Of a stretch of DNA of 64,000 nt, positions 9,750 through 18,724 are shown piece by piece; the stretch's first letter is position 1, and every line of letters starts with the position of its first letter. Under the pieces are notes generated by a model. That model was given only the letters and a program-made list of their open reading frames with translations, made no database searches and had not been told where the DNA came from. The translations under genes and the position numbers were made by a program. This stretch comes from Paractinoplanes pyxinae (GTDB lineage Bacteria > Actinomycetota > Actinomycetes > Mycobacteriales > Micromonosporaceae): contig NZ_JAPNTZ010000022.1 in the NCBI RefSeq assembly GCF_026626335.1, positions 62,001 to 126,000 of the forward strand, given 5' to 3'.

Positions 9750-9965
9750 CCGCGTTACGAGTTCCGCTGCCGTGCCTGTGGCGACACCTACGAGGTGGTC
9801 CGGTCGATGAGCGAGGCCTCCGCCCCCTCGACGTGTCCGCAGGGCCACGCCGACACGGTGAAGCTGCTCTCGACGGTCGCCGTGACCGGTCGCGGCGGCA
9901 GCGCGCCCTCCGGCCCGGCCGCGCCCGCCGGCGGCGGCTGTTGCGGCGGCGCCTGCGGCTGCTGA
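9747..9965 (+). CDS. FmdB-family zinc-ribbon protein
   Basis: 72 aa. The N-terminal FmdB/CxxC zinc ribbon starts with MPRYEFRCRACGDTYEV and has a second Cys in STCPQGH; this second knuckle is C-x-x-H rather than C-x-x-C. The C-terminus is Gly/Cys-rich (GGGCCGGACGC), common in actinobacterial members. The family was once described as formamidase-operon regulators, but no biochemical role is established. It is divergent from the transglycosylase gene and has its own leaderless promoter. A second family member lies at 49825-50187. Confidence 0.85.
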   Translation: MPRYEFRCRACGDTYEVVRSMSEASAPSTCPQGHADTVKLLSTVAVTGRGGSAPSGPAAPAGGGCCGGACGC

Positions 9966-10489
9966 CGGCTGCGCTCCGAACCCGTACCGGGGAAGCACCG
10001 GAACCGCTTATCGGAGCAGCGCTCGATATCGATTTGGTGACGACGCTCGGCCCCGATCGAGTGGCCGCGCCTCTGGGCCGACCGGTCCCGCTCCCGGATC
10101 CTGGGACATGTCGATCTTGCCCAACCCGGGCGATCACTCCTGGCTGATCTTTCTCCTTCGGCGGACCGGCAGTGCGACCAGCCGCGGAACCGCCCAAAAT
10201 ATGATGATCTAGCTGCGCGAAACGGCTAATCGGCGACCCCGGCGGACCGTCGCACAGGGTGCCTCCGGCGGGGACGCCCGAACGGTCGGCCGGAACTGGC
10301 CGACTGCGGCGTGACCCGGCTCGATCTATTTCGTTACGTCACGCGTAGTGCTGTACGAAGTCAGACAATGTCCTCCGTCCGGGGTCGGCCGTGGCGCGTG
10401 GACGGTCACTGTCCGTTTCTACGATGGTCGGTGACGCTGTGATACGTCAGCATGAGACGCGACTTCCCAAAGGGGGCGGAGGTTCAACC
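9966..10489 (+). other. 524-nt gap upstream of the cyclase gene
   Basis: No gene can be supported here. It holds a lone good -10 hexamer TATGAT at 10200-10205 in an AT-richer stretch, without a clear -35, and a 7-bp inverted repeat GTCGGCC/GGCCGAC at 10285-10304. The hexamer TACGTC, followed by A, occurs at 10335 and again near 10443. A long leader or distant regulatory sites for the cyclase gene are possible. Confidence 0.4.
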
Positions 10490-13132
10490 GTGTCGGGACG
10501 GACCGAGCTGCCGAGCGGGCTGGTGACCTTTGTGTTCACCGACATCGAGGGCTCGACGCGGTTGGCCCGGATGCTCGGCGACGACTACGGCTCGGTCCTC
10601 GGCGATCACCGCTCCGTGATGAGGGCAGCGCTGAGTGACTTCGGCGGTGTCGAGCTCTTCACGGAGGGTGACAGTTTTTTCATCGCTTTTCAGGATGCGG
10701 GCGACGCGGTCGCGGCCTGTGTGGAGGCTCAACGGCAACTGTCCGCACATGAGTGGCCAAGCTCCGAGGTCGCTCCGAAGGTCCGCATGGGCATGCACAC
10801 CGGCCCGGCCCGGCCGGTCGGCAACGAGTACGCCAGCGCCGAAGTTCACCGGGCCTCCCGGGTCGCCTCGGCCGCGCATGGCGGACAGATCCTTTGTTCC
10901 GGGGCGACGATGCTGGCCGTCCTCTCCTCCGGCGCTTCTGTGCCTTTCGCCCTCACCGTCCCGGGTCCCAGCCAGAGCCCGCAAGGCGCCGACGTCGACC
11001 TGCTCGATCTCGGCCCGTACCGCCTGCGCGGCTTCGACGACGACGAGCGTCTGTTCCAGATCCTCGCGCCCGGCCTGGACCGTGACTTCCCCGCTCCACG
11101 TACGCCGGGCGCCGCCACCCACAACCTGCCGGCCCCACTCACCGCGTTCGTCGGCCGCCGGGCCGAGCTGGCCGAGCTGACCACCCTGGTCCACCGGCAC
11201 CGCATGGTCACCGTGGCCGGGCCCGGCGGCGCGGGCAAGTCGAGGCTGGCCCTCGCCGTGGCCGAGCACCTGCTCGAGGCGTACCCGCAAGGGGTTTGGA
11301 CCGTCGACGCGCAGGACGACCTGGCCCCCGCGATCGCCGCGGCCATGGGCGTACGCACCGAGCCCGGCCGTCCGATCTTCGAGACTCTGCTGGAGCATTG
11401 CGCCGACCGCCAGATGTTGCTCGTCCTCGAGACGGCCGACGCCGCGCCGGCCGCTTGCGCCACCCTGCTCCGCCGCCTGCTCGCCCGCTGCCCCCGTCTC
11501 GATGTGCTGGTCACCAGCCGGGTGCCGCTGAACGTGCCGGGCGAGGTCGTCTGGAATCTGCCCCCGCTGTCGCCGGCCGACGTGTTCGCGCTGCTCTCCG
11601 AGCGTACGGCCGAGGCTCGCGGCAGCCGCCCGGCTCCGGTCGAGGACCATGCCGATCTGGCCCTGGTCGCGGCCCGGCTGGAGGGTTCACCGCTGGCCGC
11701 CGAGCTGGCCGCGACCCGGTTGCGCTCGCTCTCGGCCGAGCAGCTGGCCGCGCGCCTCGACGATCCGCTGGCCGCGCTCGACCCGGTCAACGCCGACGCC
11801 GGGGAGAGGCACGGCAGCCTCACCGCCAACCTGGACTGGTCGTACCGGACGCTCAGCACCCCGGCCGCCGGTCTACTTCGCCGCCTGGCCGTCTTCGCCG
11901 GCACGGTCGATCTGGGCACTGTCGAGTGGTGCGGCGTCGAGGCCCTCGGCGCGCTCTCCGAGCTGGCCGACAAGTCGCTGATCGAGCTGGTGCCGGGCCC
12001 CCGCTACCGGCTGTCGGGCCAGGTCCGGGCGTACGCTTCCCGGCGTCTCACCGCGGCCGGCGACGAACGGGCCGCCCGCGACCGGCACGTTTCCTGGGCC
12101 CTGCACACGTTGGATTCGGTCGCGGTCGACACCGACGGCCAGCCGCGCACCACGTCGCTGACCGAGCTGGCGCCGTTCGTGCCCGAGTGGCAGACCGCGC
12201 TGCGCTGGGCGGCCGAGAAGGGCAGTGTCCGGTCCGGTCTGCGGCTGGCGCTCGCTCTCGACCCGTGGTGGCGTGAGCACGGCACGGCGGCGGAGGGCCG
12301 TGCCCTGCTGACCCGCCTCTACCAGCGGCTGGACGGGGTGGACGTCGAGCCGGCCGTTCTCGCGTACGCCCACCTGGTGCACGCCGGCCTGGCCGACGAC
12401 CGGACCGAGCGCACCCGCTTCCTCGATCGCGCCGAGCGGATCGCCCGCGCCGAGGAGGACCACGCGCTGCTGGTCCGCGCCCTGGCCGGGCATCGCAGCA
12501 CGTTGATCGAGGCCGGCCACTACGACCAGGCCGAGCGGCTGTGCCGCGATGTGATCGCCGAGGCCGACCGCTGCGGCGTTTCCGAGGCGGCCCTGCCCGC
12601 GGTGATCGCCCTGGCCGAGCTGCTGTGGCGCCGGGACGAGCTGACCTCGGCGGCCGAGTTGCTGGGGGCGGCCCGGCAGGCCGAGGCGAGCTGTCCCGAA
12701 CACCGGGGCAAGCGGACCGTCGACTGGCTGCTGGGCATGGTCGCGCTGCGCCGGGGCGACCTGGTGGCGGCACACGACCACCTGGTGGTGGCGCTGCGTT
12801 CGCGGCTGCGGCACGGGTTCAGCGGCGCGGCGGCCGACGCCGTGGCGGCCATCGCGGTGCGCTGCGCGCTCGGCGGCGACCTGACGACGGCCGCTGTGCT
12901 GTTCGGCGGGGCCGAGGCGGCACGGGGCGCCCGCCGGACGGAGATGTTCGGGCGCTTCTGGTCGTCCCAGCAACTTTCCCTGCGTACGGCGTTGGGAGAT
13001 GCCGCCTTCGACGTCGCCTACGCCGACGGGGTCGGTCTGGGCTTCGACCGGATCGTCGCCATGGCCTTGGCCGTCGAGCACCCCGACCTCGAGGACGGCG
13101 CCGCCCGTTTCGCGGGAACCCTGCGCGGCTAG
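10490..13132 (+). CDS. Class III nucleotide cyclase-like / NB-ARC ATPase (STAND) regulator
   Basis: 880 aa. Order: class III cyclase homology domain (about 1-170), AAA/NB-ARC ATPase (about 210-500, Walker A GPGGAGKSR, Walker B-like LLVLET), then helical TPR-like repeats to the end. There is no C-terminal HTH. In the cyclase domain one metal Asp is in FTDIEGST and the second in EGDSFF, but the adenine-recognising Lys is Phe (LFTEGD) and the transition-state Asn is His (EVHRASRV). Activity is doubtful, as for related mycobacterial proteins. GTG 10490 was chosen for the strong GGGCGGAGG 7 nt before it. The stop shares CTAG with the convergent gene. Confidence 0.82.
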   Translation: MSGRTELPSGLVTFVFTDIEGSTRLARMLGDDYGSVLGDHRSVMRAALSDFGGVELFTEGDSFFIAFQDAGDAVAACVEAQRQLSAHEWPSSEVAPKVRMGMHTGPARPVGNEYASAEVHRASRVASAAHGGQILCSGATMLAVLSSGASVPFALTVPGPSQSPQGADVDLLDLGPYRLRGFDDDERLFQILAPGLDRDFPAPRTPGAATHNLPAPLTAFVGRRAELAELTTLVHRHRMVTVAGPGGAGKSRLALAVAEHLLEAYPQGVWTVDAQDDLAPAIAAAMGVRTEPGRPIFETLLEHCADRQMLLVLETADAAPAACATLLRRLLARCPRLDVLVTSRVPLNVPGEVVWNLPPLSPADVFALLSERTAEARGSRPAPVEDHADLALVAARLEGSPLAAELAATRLRSLSAEQLAARLDDPLAALDPVNADAGERHGSLTANLDWSYRTLSTPAAGLLRRLAVFAGTVDLGTVEWCGVEALGALSELADKSLIELVPGPRYRLSGQVRAYASRRLTAAGDERAARDRHVSWALHTLDSVAVDTDGQPRTTSLTELAPFVPEWQTALRWAAEKGSVRSGLRLALALDPWWREHGTAAEGRALLTRLYQRLDGVDVEPAVLAYAHLVHAGLADDRTERTRFLDRAERIARAEEDHALLVRALAGHRSTLIEAGHYDQAERLCRDVIAEADRCGVSEAALPAVIALAELLWRRDELTSAAELLGAARQAEASCPEHRGKRTVDWLLGMVALRRGDLVAAHDHLVVALRSRLRHGFSGAAADAVAAIAVRCALGGDLTTAAVLFGGAEAARGARRTEMFGRFWSSQQLSLRTALGDAAFDVAYADGVGLGFDRIVAMALAVEHPDLEDGAARFAGTLRG

Positions 13133-13629
13133 CGGTCGCGCATCAAAGTGGCGGCCCGGTTGATGTCGGCCTGGCGGACGGCAGTCACCGAGCCGAAGAG
13201 GTACACCGCCTGGTAATAAGTCCAGGCCACGGTGTAACAAGCGGCCCGTACGGCGATGTGGTGCCGCACGCAGACGCGCTTCATGTCGGCGTAGAACGTG
13301 TCGTCCACGCGCGCCTTGTTGGCCCGGAACTGCCCCAGGTCTTTGTAGTTGCGGTAGCCGAAGTCGTGGTGCCGGCAGGCGATGGTGAAGTCGAACCCGA
13401 GCGGCCGTTCGGGGCTGGCCGAGCAGTCGTCGGTGGACCAGTCGAAGCCGTACTCCTTCCAGGGCCCCCGGTCGAGGCGGGCCGCGTTCCAGGCGGCGTA
13501 GCTGGCCTTGGTGGGTTGCGTCCAACCGGCCAGGACGGCCGGCTTGTCGGCGGTGGTGGCCCGGGCGATCCCGGCGGGGGCGACGAGAGCCAGCGCCAGG
13601 GCGAGGATGAGAACGATGCGTCGGGTCAT
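13129..13629 (-). CDS. Secreted prokaryotic phospholipase A2
   Basis: 166 aa from ATG 13629. A signal peptide (LILALALALVAPAGIARA) precedes a compact domain with the PLA2 Ca2+/His motif: DDCSASP, then CRHHDFGYRNYK carrying the catalytic His-Asp pair, and four further Cys-bearing positions for disulfides (VCVRHHI, AACYTV). It hydrolyses the sn-2 ester of phospholipids outside the cell, as the Streptomyces violaceoruber enzyme does. A longer frame to 13665 adds residues ahead of the signal peptide and is not favoured. The stop overlaps the cyclase gene by CTAG. Confidence 0.88.
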   Translation of the reverse strand: MTRRIVLILALALALVAPAGIARATTADKPAVLAGWTQPTKASYAAWNAARLDRGPWKEYGFDWSTDDCSASPERPLGFDFTIACRHHDFGYRNYKDLGQFRANKARVDDTFYADMKRVCVRHHIAVRAACYTVAWTYYQAVYLFGSVTAVRQADINRAATLMRDR

Positions 13630-13767
13630 GCCCGCAGTGTTCGAACCCGGTTCGGCCATATACAACGCCGTCTATCCCGCTTTTCCTAAGCGTGCCGAAC
13701 TGCGTAGTTGATGTTCCTGAACGATGATTAATGTGATGTCCTGGGTGGTCGTCCCAGCCTCGATCGC

Positions 13768-13782
13768 TATGGTGTCACCGTG
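13768..13782 (+). promoter_or_regulatory. Promoter of the uORF-kch transcript
   Basis: TATGGT (13768-13773) lies 6 nt upstream of GTG 13780, the leaderless spacing used across this window. It is the only good -10 between the two neighbouring genes. Confidence 0.45.
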
Positions 13783-13797
13783 CGGGTCGTCACATGA
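13780..13797 (+). CDS. Five-codon leaderless upstream ORF (MRVVT)
   Basis: GTG CGG GTC GTC ACA TGA. The GTG stands 6 nt after a -10 box and the TGA overlaps the K+ channel ATG as ATGA. The channel ATG itself has no Shine-Dalgarno sequence. The arrangement suggests that ribosomes load on the leaderless GTG and re-initiate at the channel start. Coding is inferred from this geometry only. Confidence 0.35.
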   Translation: MRVVT

Positions 13798-14807
13798 TCA
13801 ACATCCCCAAGGTCCGGCAGGGACCGCTGCGCGCGCTCGGCATCCGGCTGGCGCTCGCGATAACGCTCGTCCTGGTCACGGTCCTGGTCATCTACGCCGA
13901 CCGGGACGGCTACCGCGATGTCAACGAGGACGGGCTGACCCTGCTCGACTGCTTCTACTACGCGGTCGTGTCGCTCTCCACCACCGGGTACGGCGACATC
14001 ACGCCGTTCACCCCGCACGCCCGGCTGGTGAACGTCCTGTTCATCACCCCGGCTCGCGTGCTCTTCCTGATCATCCTGGTCGGCACCACCCTCGAGGTGC
14101 TCACCGACCAATATCGCAACAGCCTGCGGGTCAGCCGGTGGAGGCGACAGTTGAAGGACCACATCATCATCTGCGGTTACGGCACCAAGGGCCGGGCCGC
14201 CGTCGCCGCGCTGCTCGAGACGGGGTACGACAAGTCGCGGATCGTCCTGGTCGAGAGCCGGCCCGACGGCGTGCGCCAGGCCGTGGCCAACGGACTCGTC
14301 GTCATCGAGGGCAACGCCACCCGCTCCGCGGTGCTGCTCGAGGCCGACGTCAAGAACTGCAAGGCGGTCATCATCGCGACCGACACCGACGAGGCGTCGG
14401 TGCTGATCTCGCTGACCGTCCGCCAGCTCACCGCCGGCCAGGTGCGGATCATCGCCTCGGTCCGCGAGCAAGAGAACGCCGCCCTGCTCAAGCAGAGCGG
14501 CGCCCACCACGTCATTGTCTCGTCGGCCACCGCCGGCCGGCTGCTGGGCCTCACGACCACCGCGCCGCCGCTCATCGACGTGGTGGAAGACCTGCTCACT
14601 CCCGGTCAGGGCATGGCCCTGGCGATGCGCAGCGCCGAACGGGCCGAGGTGGGCCAGAACCCGCGCCAGCTGCAGACCCTGGTCGTCGCGCTGATCCGCC
14701 GGGGCAAGGTGCTGCCGCTGGGCGGCGAGCAGTCCGTCACCATCGAGACCGGCGACATGATCGTCTACATCCGCGACGAGAAGAGCGACGTCAACGTCGC
14801 CGTCTAG
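13794..14807 (+). CDS. Two-TM potassium channel with RCK (TrkA-N/TrkA-C) domains
   Basis: 337 aa. TM1 (about 15-37), pore helix and selectivity filter STTGYGDITP (about 62-71), TM2 (about 80-105), then a cytoplasmic RCK domain with Rossmann motif IIICGYGTKGRAAVAALL and a TrkA-C lobe ending near 337. It conducts K+ gated by ligand binding to the RCK ring, as in MthK-type channels. ATG 13794 has no ribosome-binding site and overlaps a short upstream ORF. The stop shares CTAG with the convergent methyltransferase. Confidence 0.9.
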   Translation: MINIPKVRQGPLRALGIRLALAITLVLVTVLVIYADRDGYRDVNEDGLTLLDCFYYAVVSLSTTGYGDITPFTPHARLVNVLFITPARVLFLIILVGTTLEVLTDQYRNSLRVSRWRRQLKDHIIICGYGTKGRAAVAALLETGYDKSRIVLVESRPDGVRQAVANGLVVIEGNATRSAVLLEADVKNCKAVIIATDTDEASVLISLTVRQLTAGQVRIIASVREQENAALLKQSGAHHVIVSSATAGRLLGLTTTAPPLIDVVEDLLTPGQGMALAMRSAERAEVGQNPRQLQTLVVALIRRGKVLPLGGEQSVTIETGDMIVYIRDEKSDVNVAV

Positions 14808-15598
14808 GTGACCTTCCGGCCGACCCCGGCGAACTCGGAGACCTTGTCGGTGATGCCGGGGTGCGCCGGGTCGGGCCGCCATGCCGAGCAGGTCACGACC
14901 CCAGGTTCGAGCAGTTCGAGGCCGGTGAAGTAGGCGGCGATCTCGTCCCGGGTGCGGGCCGTGATCGGCGCCGCGCCGCTCTCGTTCCACTGTTTCATCG
15001 ACTTCTCGACCGCGGGCCCGTTGACCTCTGTGGTCGGGTGCGAGAGAACCAGGTAGCTGCCGGCCGGTACGGCCCCGACCAGCCGGCGCACCACGGCGGT
15101 CGCCTCGGCGTCGTCGATCAGGAAGTTGACGATGCCCGACAGGATGATCGCGACCGGCCGCTCGAAGTCGAGCGTGCGGGCCGCCGCGCTCAGGATGGCG
15201 GCCGGGTCGCGCAGGTCGGCGTCGATGTAGTCGGTGGCGCCCTGCGGGGTGCTGGTCAGCAACGCCCGCGCGTGGACCAGGACCATGGGGTCGTTGTCGA
15301 CGTAGACGACGCGGCTCTCGGGGGCGACGGCCTGAGCCACCTCGTGGGTGTTGTCGGCGGTGGGCAGCCCGGTGCCGATGTCGAGGAACTGGCGGATGCC
15401 CGCCTCGCCGGCCAGGTGGCGGACCGCGCGGCCCAGGAACTCGCGGTTGGCCCGGGCCGACTGCACCAGCTCGGGCATGAGGGCCAAAGCGTACTCGGCC
15501 GCCTCGCGGTCGGCGGCGAAGTTGTCCTTGCCGCCGAGCAGGTAGTTCCACACGCGTGCGGAGTGGGCGACCTCGGTGTTGAGCTCAGGATCGGTCAC
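14804..15598 (-). CDS. SAM-dependent methyltransferase, DUF574/Methyltransf_19 family
   Basis: 264 aa from GTG 15598. Typical opening ARVWNYLLGGKDNFAADRE, SAM motif FLDIGTGLPTADNTHEVA, VVYVDNDPMVLVHARALL and AIILSGIVNFL. This family is greatly expanded in Streptomyces and Micromonosporaceae; substrates are unknown. The GTG was chosen because family members begin just before the ARVWNYLLGGK motif and GGGGG lies upstream; -10-like TAGGAT is about 30 nt further. A 49-residue longer frame looks non-native. Confidence 0.85.
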   Translation of the reverse strand: MTDPELNTEVAHSARVWNYLLGGKDNFAADREAAEYALALMPELVQSARANREFLGRAVRHLAGEAGIRQFLDIGTGLPTADNTHEVAQAVAPESRVVYVDNDPMVLVHARALLTSTPQGATDYIDADLRDPAAILSAAARTLDFERPVAIILSGIVNFLIDDAEATAVVRRLVGAVPAGSYLVLSHPTTEVNGPAVEKSMKQWNESGAAPITARTRDEIAAYFTGLELLEPGVVTCSAWRPDPAHPGITDKVSEFAGVGRKVT

Positions 15599-15662
15599 GG
15601 CAAGACCCCCGGCAGGAAGAGGACTGCATCCTACCGAGGGTCGTGCCGCGAGACGAGAGTCC

Positions 15663-16694
15663 TTAGAGGATCGTCCAGGTATCGGCCTTGTTGAGCAGGC
15701 CGTCGAGCATCTGCTCCGGAGTGCCCTCGGCCGTCGCCTTGGCATCGACCAGCTGCTTGGTGATCAGCTCGTCGTAGGACGGGCGCTGCACGTTGCGGAA
15801 CACCCCGATCGGCGTGGTGCCGAGATCGGAGCCGGACAGCCGCGACAGGGCGAACGCGTACGCCGGGTCGTCCACCGTGGCGTCGTGGACCAGCGCCTGA
15901 CCGCCCTCTTCCACCTTGAGACCGAAGCTGCCGGCCGGGTGGGTCACCGAGAACTGCTTGTCGGCGCCGAAGGTGATCGGCTCGCCCTGCTCGAGGCGGA
16001 TCAGGTGGTCTTCCCGGGTGGTCGAGTCCTTGATCAGCTCGAACGCGCCGTCGTTGAAGATGTTGCAGTTCTGATAGATCTCGACGAACGCCGAACCCTC
16101 GTGCTGAGCCGCCGCCCGCATCACCGACTGCAGGTGCTTGGCGTCCGAGTCGATGGTCCGGGCGACAAAGGTGGCCTCCGCGCCCAGGGCCAGCGAGATC
16201 GGGTTGAACGGCGAGTCGGCCGAGCCGGCCGGGGTCGACTTCGTGATCTTGCCGAGCTCGGAGGTGGGGCTGTATTGCCCCTTGGTCAGGCCGTAGATCC
16301 GGTTGTTGAACAGCAGGATCTTGAGGTTGACGTTGCGACGCAGGGCGTGGATCAGATGGTTACCGCCGATCGACAGCGCGTCGCCGTCGCCGGTCACGAC
16401 CCACACCGACAGGTCGGGCCGCGACACCGAGAGCCCGGTGGCGATGGCCGGCGCCCGCCCGTGGATCGAGTGCATGCCGTACGTGTTCATGTAGTACGGG
16501 AAGCGTGAGGAGCAGCCGATCCCGGAGACGAACACGATGTTCTCGCGCGGGATGCCCAGCTCGGGCATGAACCGCTGCATGGCGGCCAGGATCGAGTAGT
16601 CGCCGCAGCCGGGGCACCAGCGAACTTCCTGGTCGGACTTGAAGTCCTTGGCGGTGAGGTTGACCGGAGTCAACGGAATCGTCGGGCTAGCCAT
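15663..16694 (-). CDS. korB: 2-oxoglutarate:ferredoxin oxidoreductase, beta subunit
   Basis: 343 aa. It carries the thiamine-pyrophosphate site (VVTGDGDALSIGGNHLIHAL to NNRIYGLTKGQ) and the [4Fe-4S] cysteines (WCPGCGDY, GIGCSSR, NCNIFNDGAF). With KorA it decarboxylates 2-oxoglutarate to succinyl-CoA and reduces ferredoxin. The start ATG overlaps the korA stop by 8 nt, so the subunits are co-translated. Substrate preference for 2-oxoglutarate over pyruvate is inferred from the family common in actinobacteria. Confidence 0.93.
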   Translation of the reverse strand: MASPTIPLTPVNLTAKDFKSDQEVRWCPGCGDYSILAAMQRFMPELGIPRENIVFVSGIGCSSRFPYYMNTYGMHSIHGRAPAIATGLSVSRPDLSVWVVTGDGDALSIGGNHLIHALRRNVNLKILLFNNRIYGLTKGQYSPTSELGKITKSTPAGSADSPFNPISLALGAEATFVARTIDSDAKHLQSVMRAAAQHEGSAFVEIYQNCNIFNDGAFELIKDSTTREDHLIRLEQGEPITFGADKQFSVTHPAGSFGLKVEEGGQALVHDATVDDPAYAFALSRLSGSDLGTTPIGVFRNVQRPSYDELITKQLVDAKATAEGTPEQMLDGLLNKADTWTIL

Positions 16695-18540
16695 TCTTGA
16701 CCACGTCCTCGAGCATGTTCTCCAGCGTCGCGGCGGTGAAGGGCAGGCCGCTGACCTGGTTGAAGGGGACCGCGTCGACCAGGTATTTCGCGCGGATCAC
16801 GTGAGCGAGCTGGCCCAGGTTCATCTCGGGGATGACGACCTTGTCGTACGCCGCCAGCACCTCACCCAGGTTGGCCGGCAGCGGCGCCAGGTGGCGCAGG
16901 TGGGCCTGGGCGATCGGCAGACCCCGTTGCCGCAGCGCCCGGCAGGCGGCGCCGATCGGGCCGTACGTCGAGCCCCAGCCCAGCACCAGCACGCGCGCGT
17001 TCTCGTCGGCGTCCTCGACCTCGACGTCGGGCACCGGGATGGCTTCGATGCGGGCGGCCCGGGTGCGCACCATGTGCTCGTGGTTGGCCGGGTCGTACGA
17101 GATGTCGCCGGTCTTGTCGGCCTTCTCGAGCCCGCCGATGCGGTGCTCGAGCCCGGCCGTGCCCGGGATGGCCCACGGGCGGGCCATGGTCTCGGGGTCG
17201 CGCAGGTAGGGCAGGAAGCGGCCGTCCTCGCCGTTGGGCTCGGTCGTGAACTCGACCGAGATGTCGGGCAGCTCGTCGGCCGAGGGCAGCAGCCAGGGCT
17301 CGGAGCCGTTGGCCACGTAGTTGTCCGACAGCAGGATGACCGGCGTGCGGTACTTCAGCGCGATGCGGGCCGCTTCGATCGCCGCGTGGAAGCAGTCGGA
17401 CGGCGACTTGGGGGCGATCACCGCGAGCGGCGCCTCGCCGTGCCGGCCGAACAGCGCCATGTTGAGGTCGGCCTGCTCGGTCTTGGTCGGCATGCCGGTG
17501 GACGGGCCGGCCCGCTGCACGTCGACGATGACCAGCGGCAGCTCGAGCGCGATGGCCAGCGAGATCGTCTCGCCCTTGAGCGCCACGCCGGGGCCGCTCG
17601 TGGTGGTGACGCCCAGGGCGCCGCCGTACGAAGCGCCGACCGCGGCGCCGATGGCGGCGATCTCGTCCTCGGCCTGGACCGTCGTGATGCCGAACTTCTT
17701 GTGCTTGGACAGCTCGTGCAGGATGTCGGAGGCCGGGGTGATCGGGTACGCGCCCAGGAACAGCGGCAGCTTGGACCGCACACTGGCCGCCACCAGGCCC
17801 AGGGCGAGCGCCTGGTTGCCGGTGATGTTCCGGTAGGTGCCCGGCTTCATCCGGGCCGGCTTGACCTCGTACCGGACGGTGAAGCTCTCCGTCGTCTCGC
17901 CGAAGTTCCAGCCGGCCTGGAAGGCCGCCTTGTTGGCCGCGACCAGGTCGGGGCGCTTGGCGAACTTGGTCTCGAGGAAGCGCAGAGTCGACTCGAACGG
18001 GCGCGAGTACATCCAGCTCAGCAAGCCCAGCGCGAACATGTTCTTGGCGCGCTCGCCGTCCTTCTTGGCCACGCCCAGCTCGGCCAGCGCGCCCACCGTC
18101 ATCGAGGTGAGGGCGACCGGGTGCACGGCGTAGTCGGACAGCGAGCCGTCCTCGAGCGGGCTCGCCGCGTAGCCCACCTTGGCCAGGTTGCGCTTGGTGA
18201 ACTCGTCGGTATTGACGATGATGTCGGCGCCCGACGGCAGGTCGGCCAGGTTGGCCTTGAGCGCGGCCGGGTTCATCGCGACCAGCACGTTGGGCGAGTC
18301 ACCCGGGGTCAGGATGTCGTAATCCGCGAAATGCACCTGGAAGCTCGACACGCCGGGCAGAGTGCCGGCGGGAGCGCGGATCTCGGCCGGGAAGTTGGGC
18401 AGGGTGGAGATGTCGTTGCCCAGCTGCGCGGTTTCCGAGGTGAATCGGTCACCGGTCAGCTGCATGCCGTCGCCCGAGTCGCCGGCGAACCGGATGACCA
18501 CCCGGTCCAGCTGTTCGACTCGCTTCGCTCCAGCGGACAC
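16687..18540 (-). CDS. korA: 2-oxoglutarate:ferredoxin oxidoreductase, fused gamma-alpha subunit
   Basis: 617 aa. The N-terminal gamma domain (about 10-190, VIRFAGDSGDGMQLTGDRF) is fused to the alpha subunit pyrimidine-binding and TPP-pocket domains (about 215-610, TVQAEDEIAAIGAAVGASY, TTTSGPGVALKGE). GTG 18540 is preferred because GGGAGG lies 8 nt upstream; the GTG at 18546 would be only 2 nt from it. It is divergent from nuoA across a 181-nt region. Confidence 0.93.
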   Translation of the reverse strand: MSAGAKRVEQLDRVVIRFAGDSGDGMQLTGDRFTSETAQLGNDISTLPNFPAEIRAPAGTLPGVSSFQVHFADYDILTPGDSPNVLVAMNPAALKANLADLPSGADIIVNTDEFTKRNLAKVGYAASPLEDGSLSDYAVHPVALTSMTVGALAELGVAKKDGERAKNMFALGLLSWMYSRPFESTLRFLETKFAKRPDLVAANKAAFQAGWNFGETTESFTVRYEVKPARMKPGTYRNITGNQALALGLVAASVRSKLPLFLGAYPITPASDILHELSKHKKFGITTVQAEDEIAAIGAAVGASYGGALGVTTTSGPGVALKGETISLAIALELPLVIVDVQRAGPSTGMPTKTEQADLNMALFGRHGEAPLAVIAPKSPSDCFHAAIEAARIALKYRTPVILLSDNYVANGSEPWLLPSADELPDISVEFTTEPNGEDGRFLPYLRDPETMARPWAIPGTAGLEHRIGGLEKADKTGDISYDPANHEHMVRTRAARIEAIPVPDVEVEDADENARVLVLGWGSTYGPIGAACRALRQRGLPIAQAHLRHLAPLPANLGEVLAAYDKVVIPEMNLGQLAHVIRAKYLVDAVPFNQVSGLPFTAATLENMLEDVVKNG

Positions 18541-18707
18541 GTTCACAACCTCCCATTGGGGGCCGGCCGGCGGGAAAGAGCACATCGATGGGCGGCCCGC
18601 TCTTCGTCAGTTCCAGCCTACGTCGCCGCTCCTTACGAGCCGGGACAGGCCGTTGACCACAGTAGCCAGGTGAGGCTTGCCTGAACCACCGGAGTCCACT
18701 ATCCGGC

Positions 18708-18724
18708 TACCCTGAACGATCGTG
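18708..18724 (+). promoter_or_regulatory. Probable leaderless promoter of nuoA
   Basis: TACCCT (18708-18713) is 8 nt upstream of GTG 18722; no ribosome-binding site is present. Confidence 0.45.

Noticed and set aside
13643-13653. GAAC-CCG-GTTC, resembling an SOS box upstream of phospholipase A2
   Set aside because: The spacer is 3 nt, not 4, so it does not fit the LexA consensus.
16639-18684. 681-codon plus-strand frame antisense to korA
   Set aside because: The korA reading is unambiguous; the antisense frame is low-complexity Arg/Gly/Asp.
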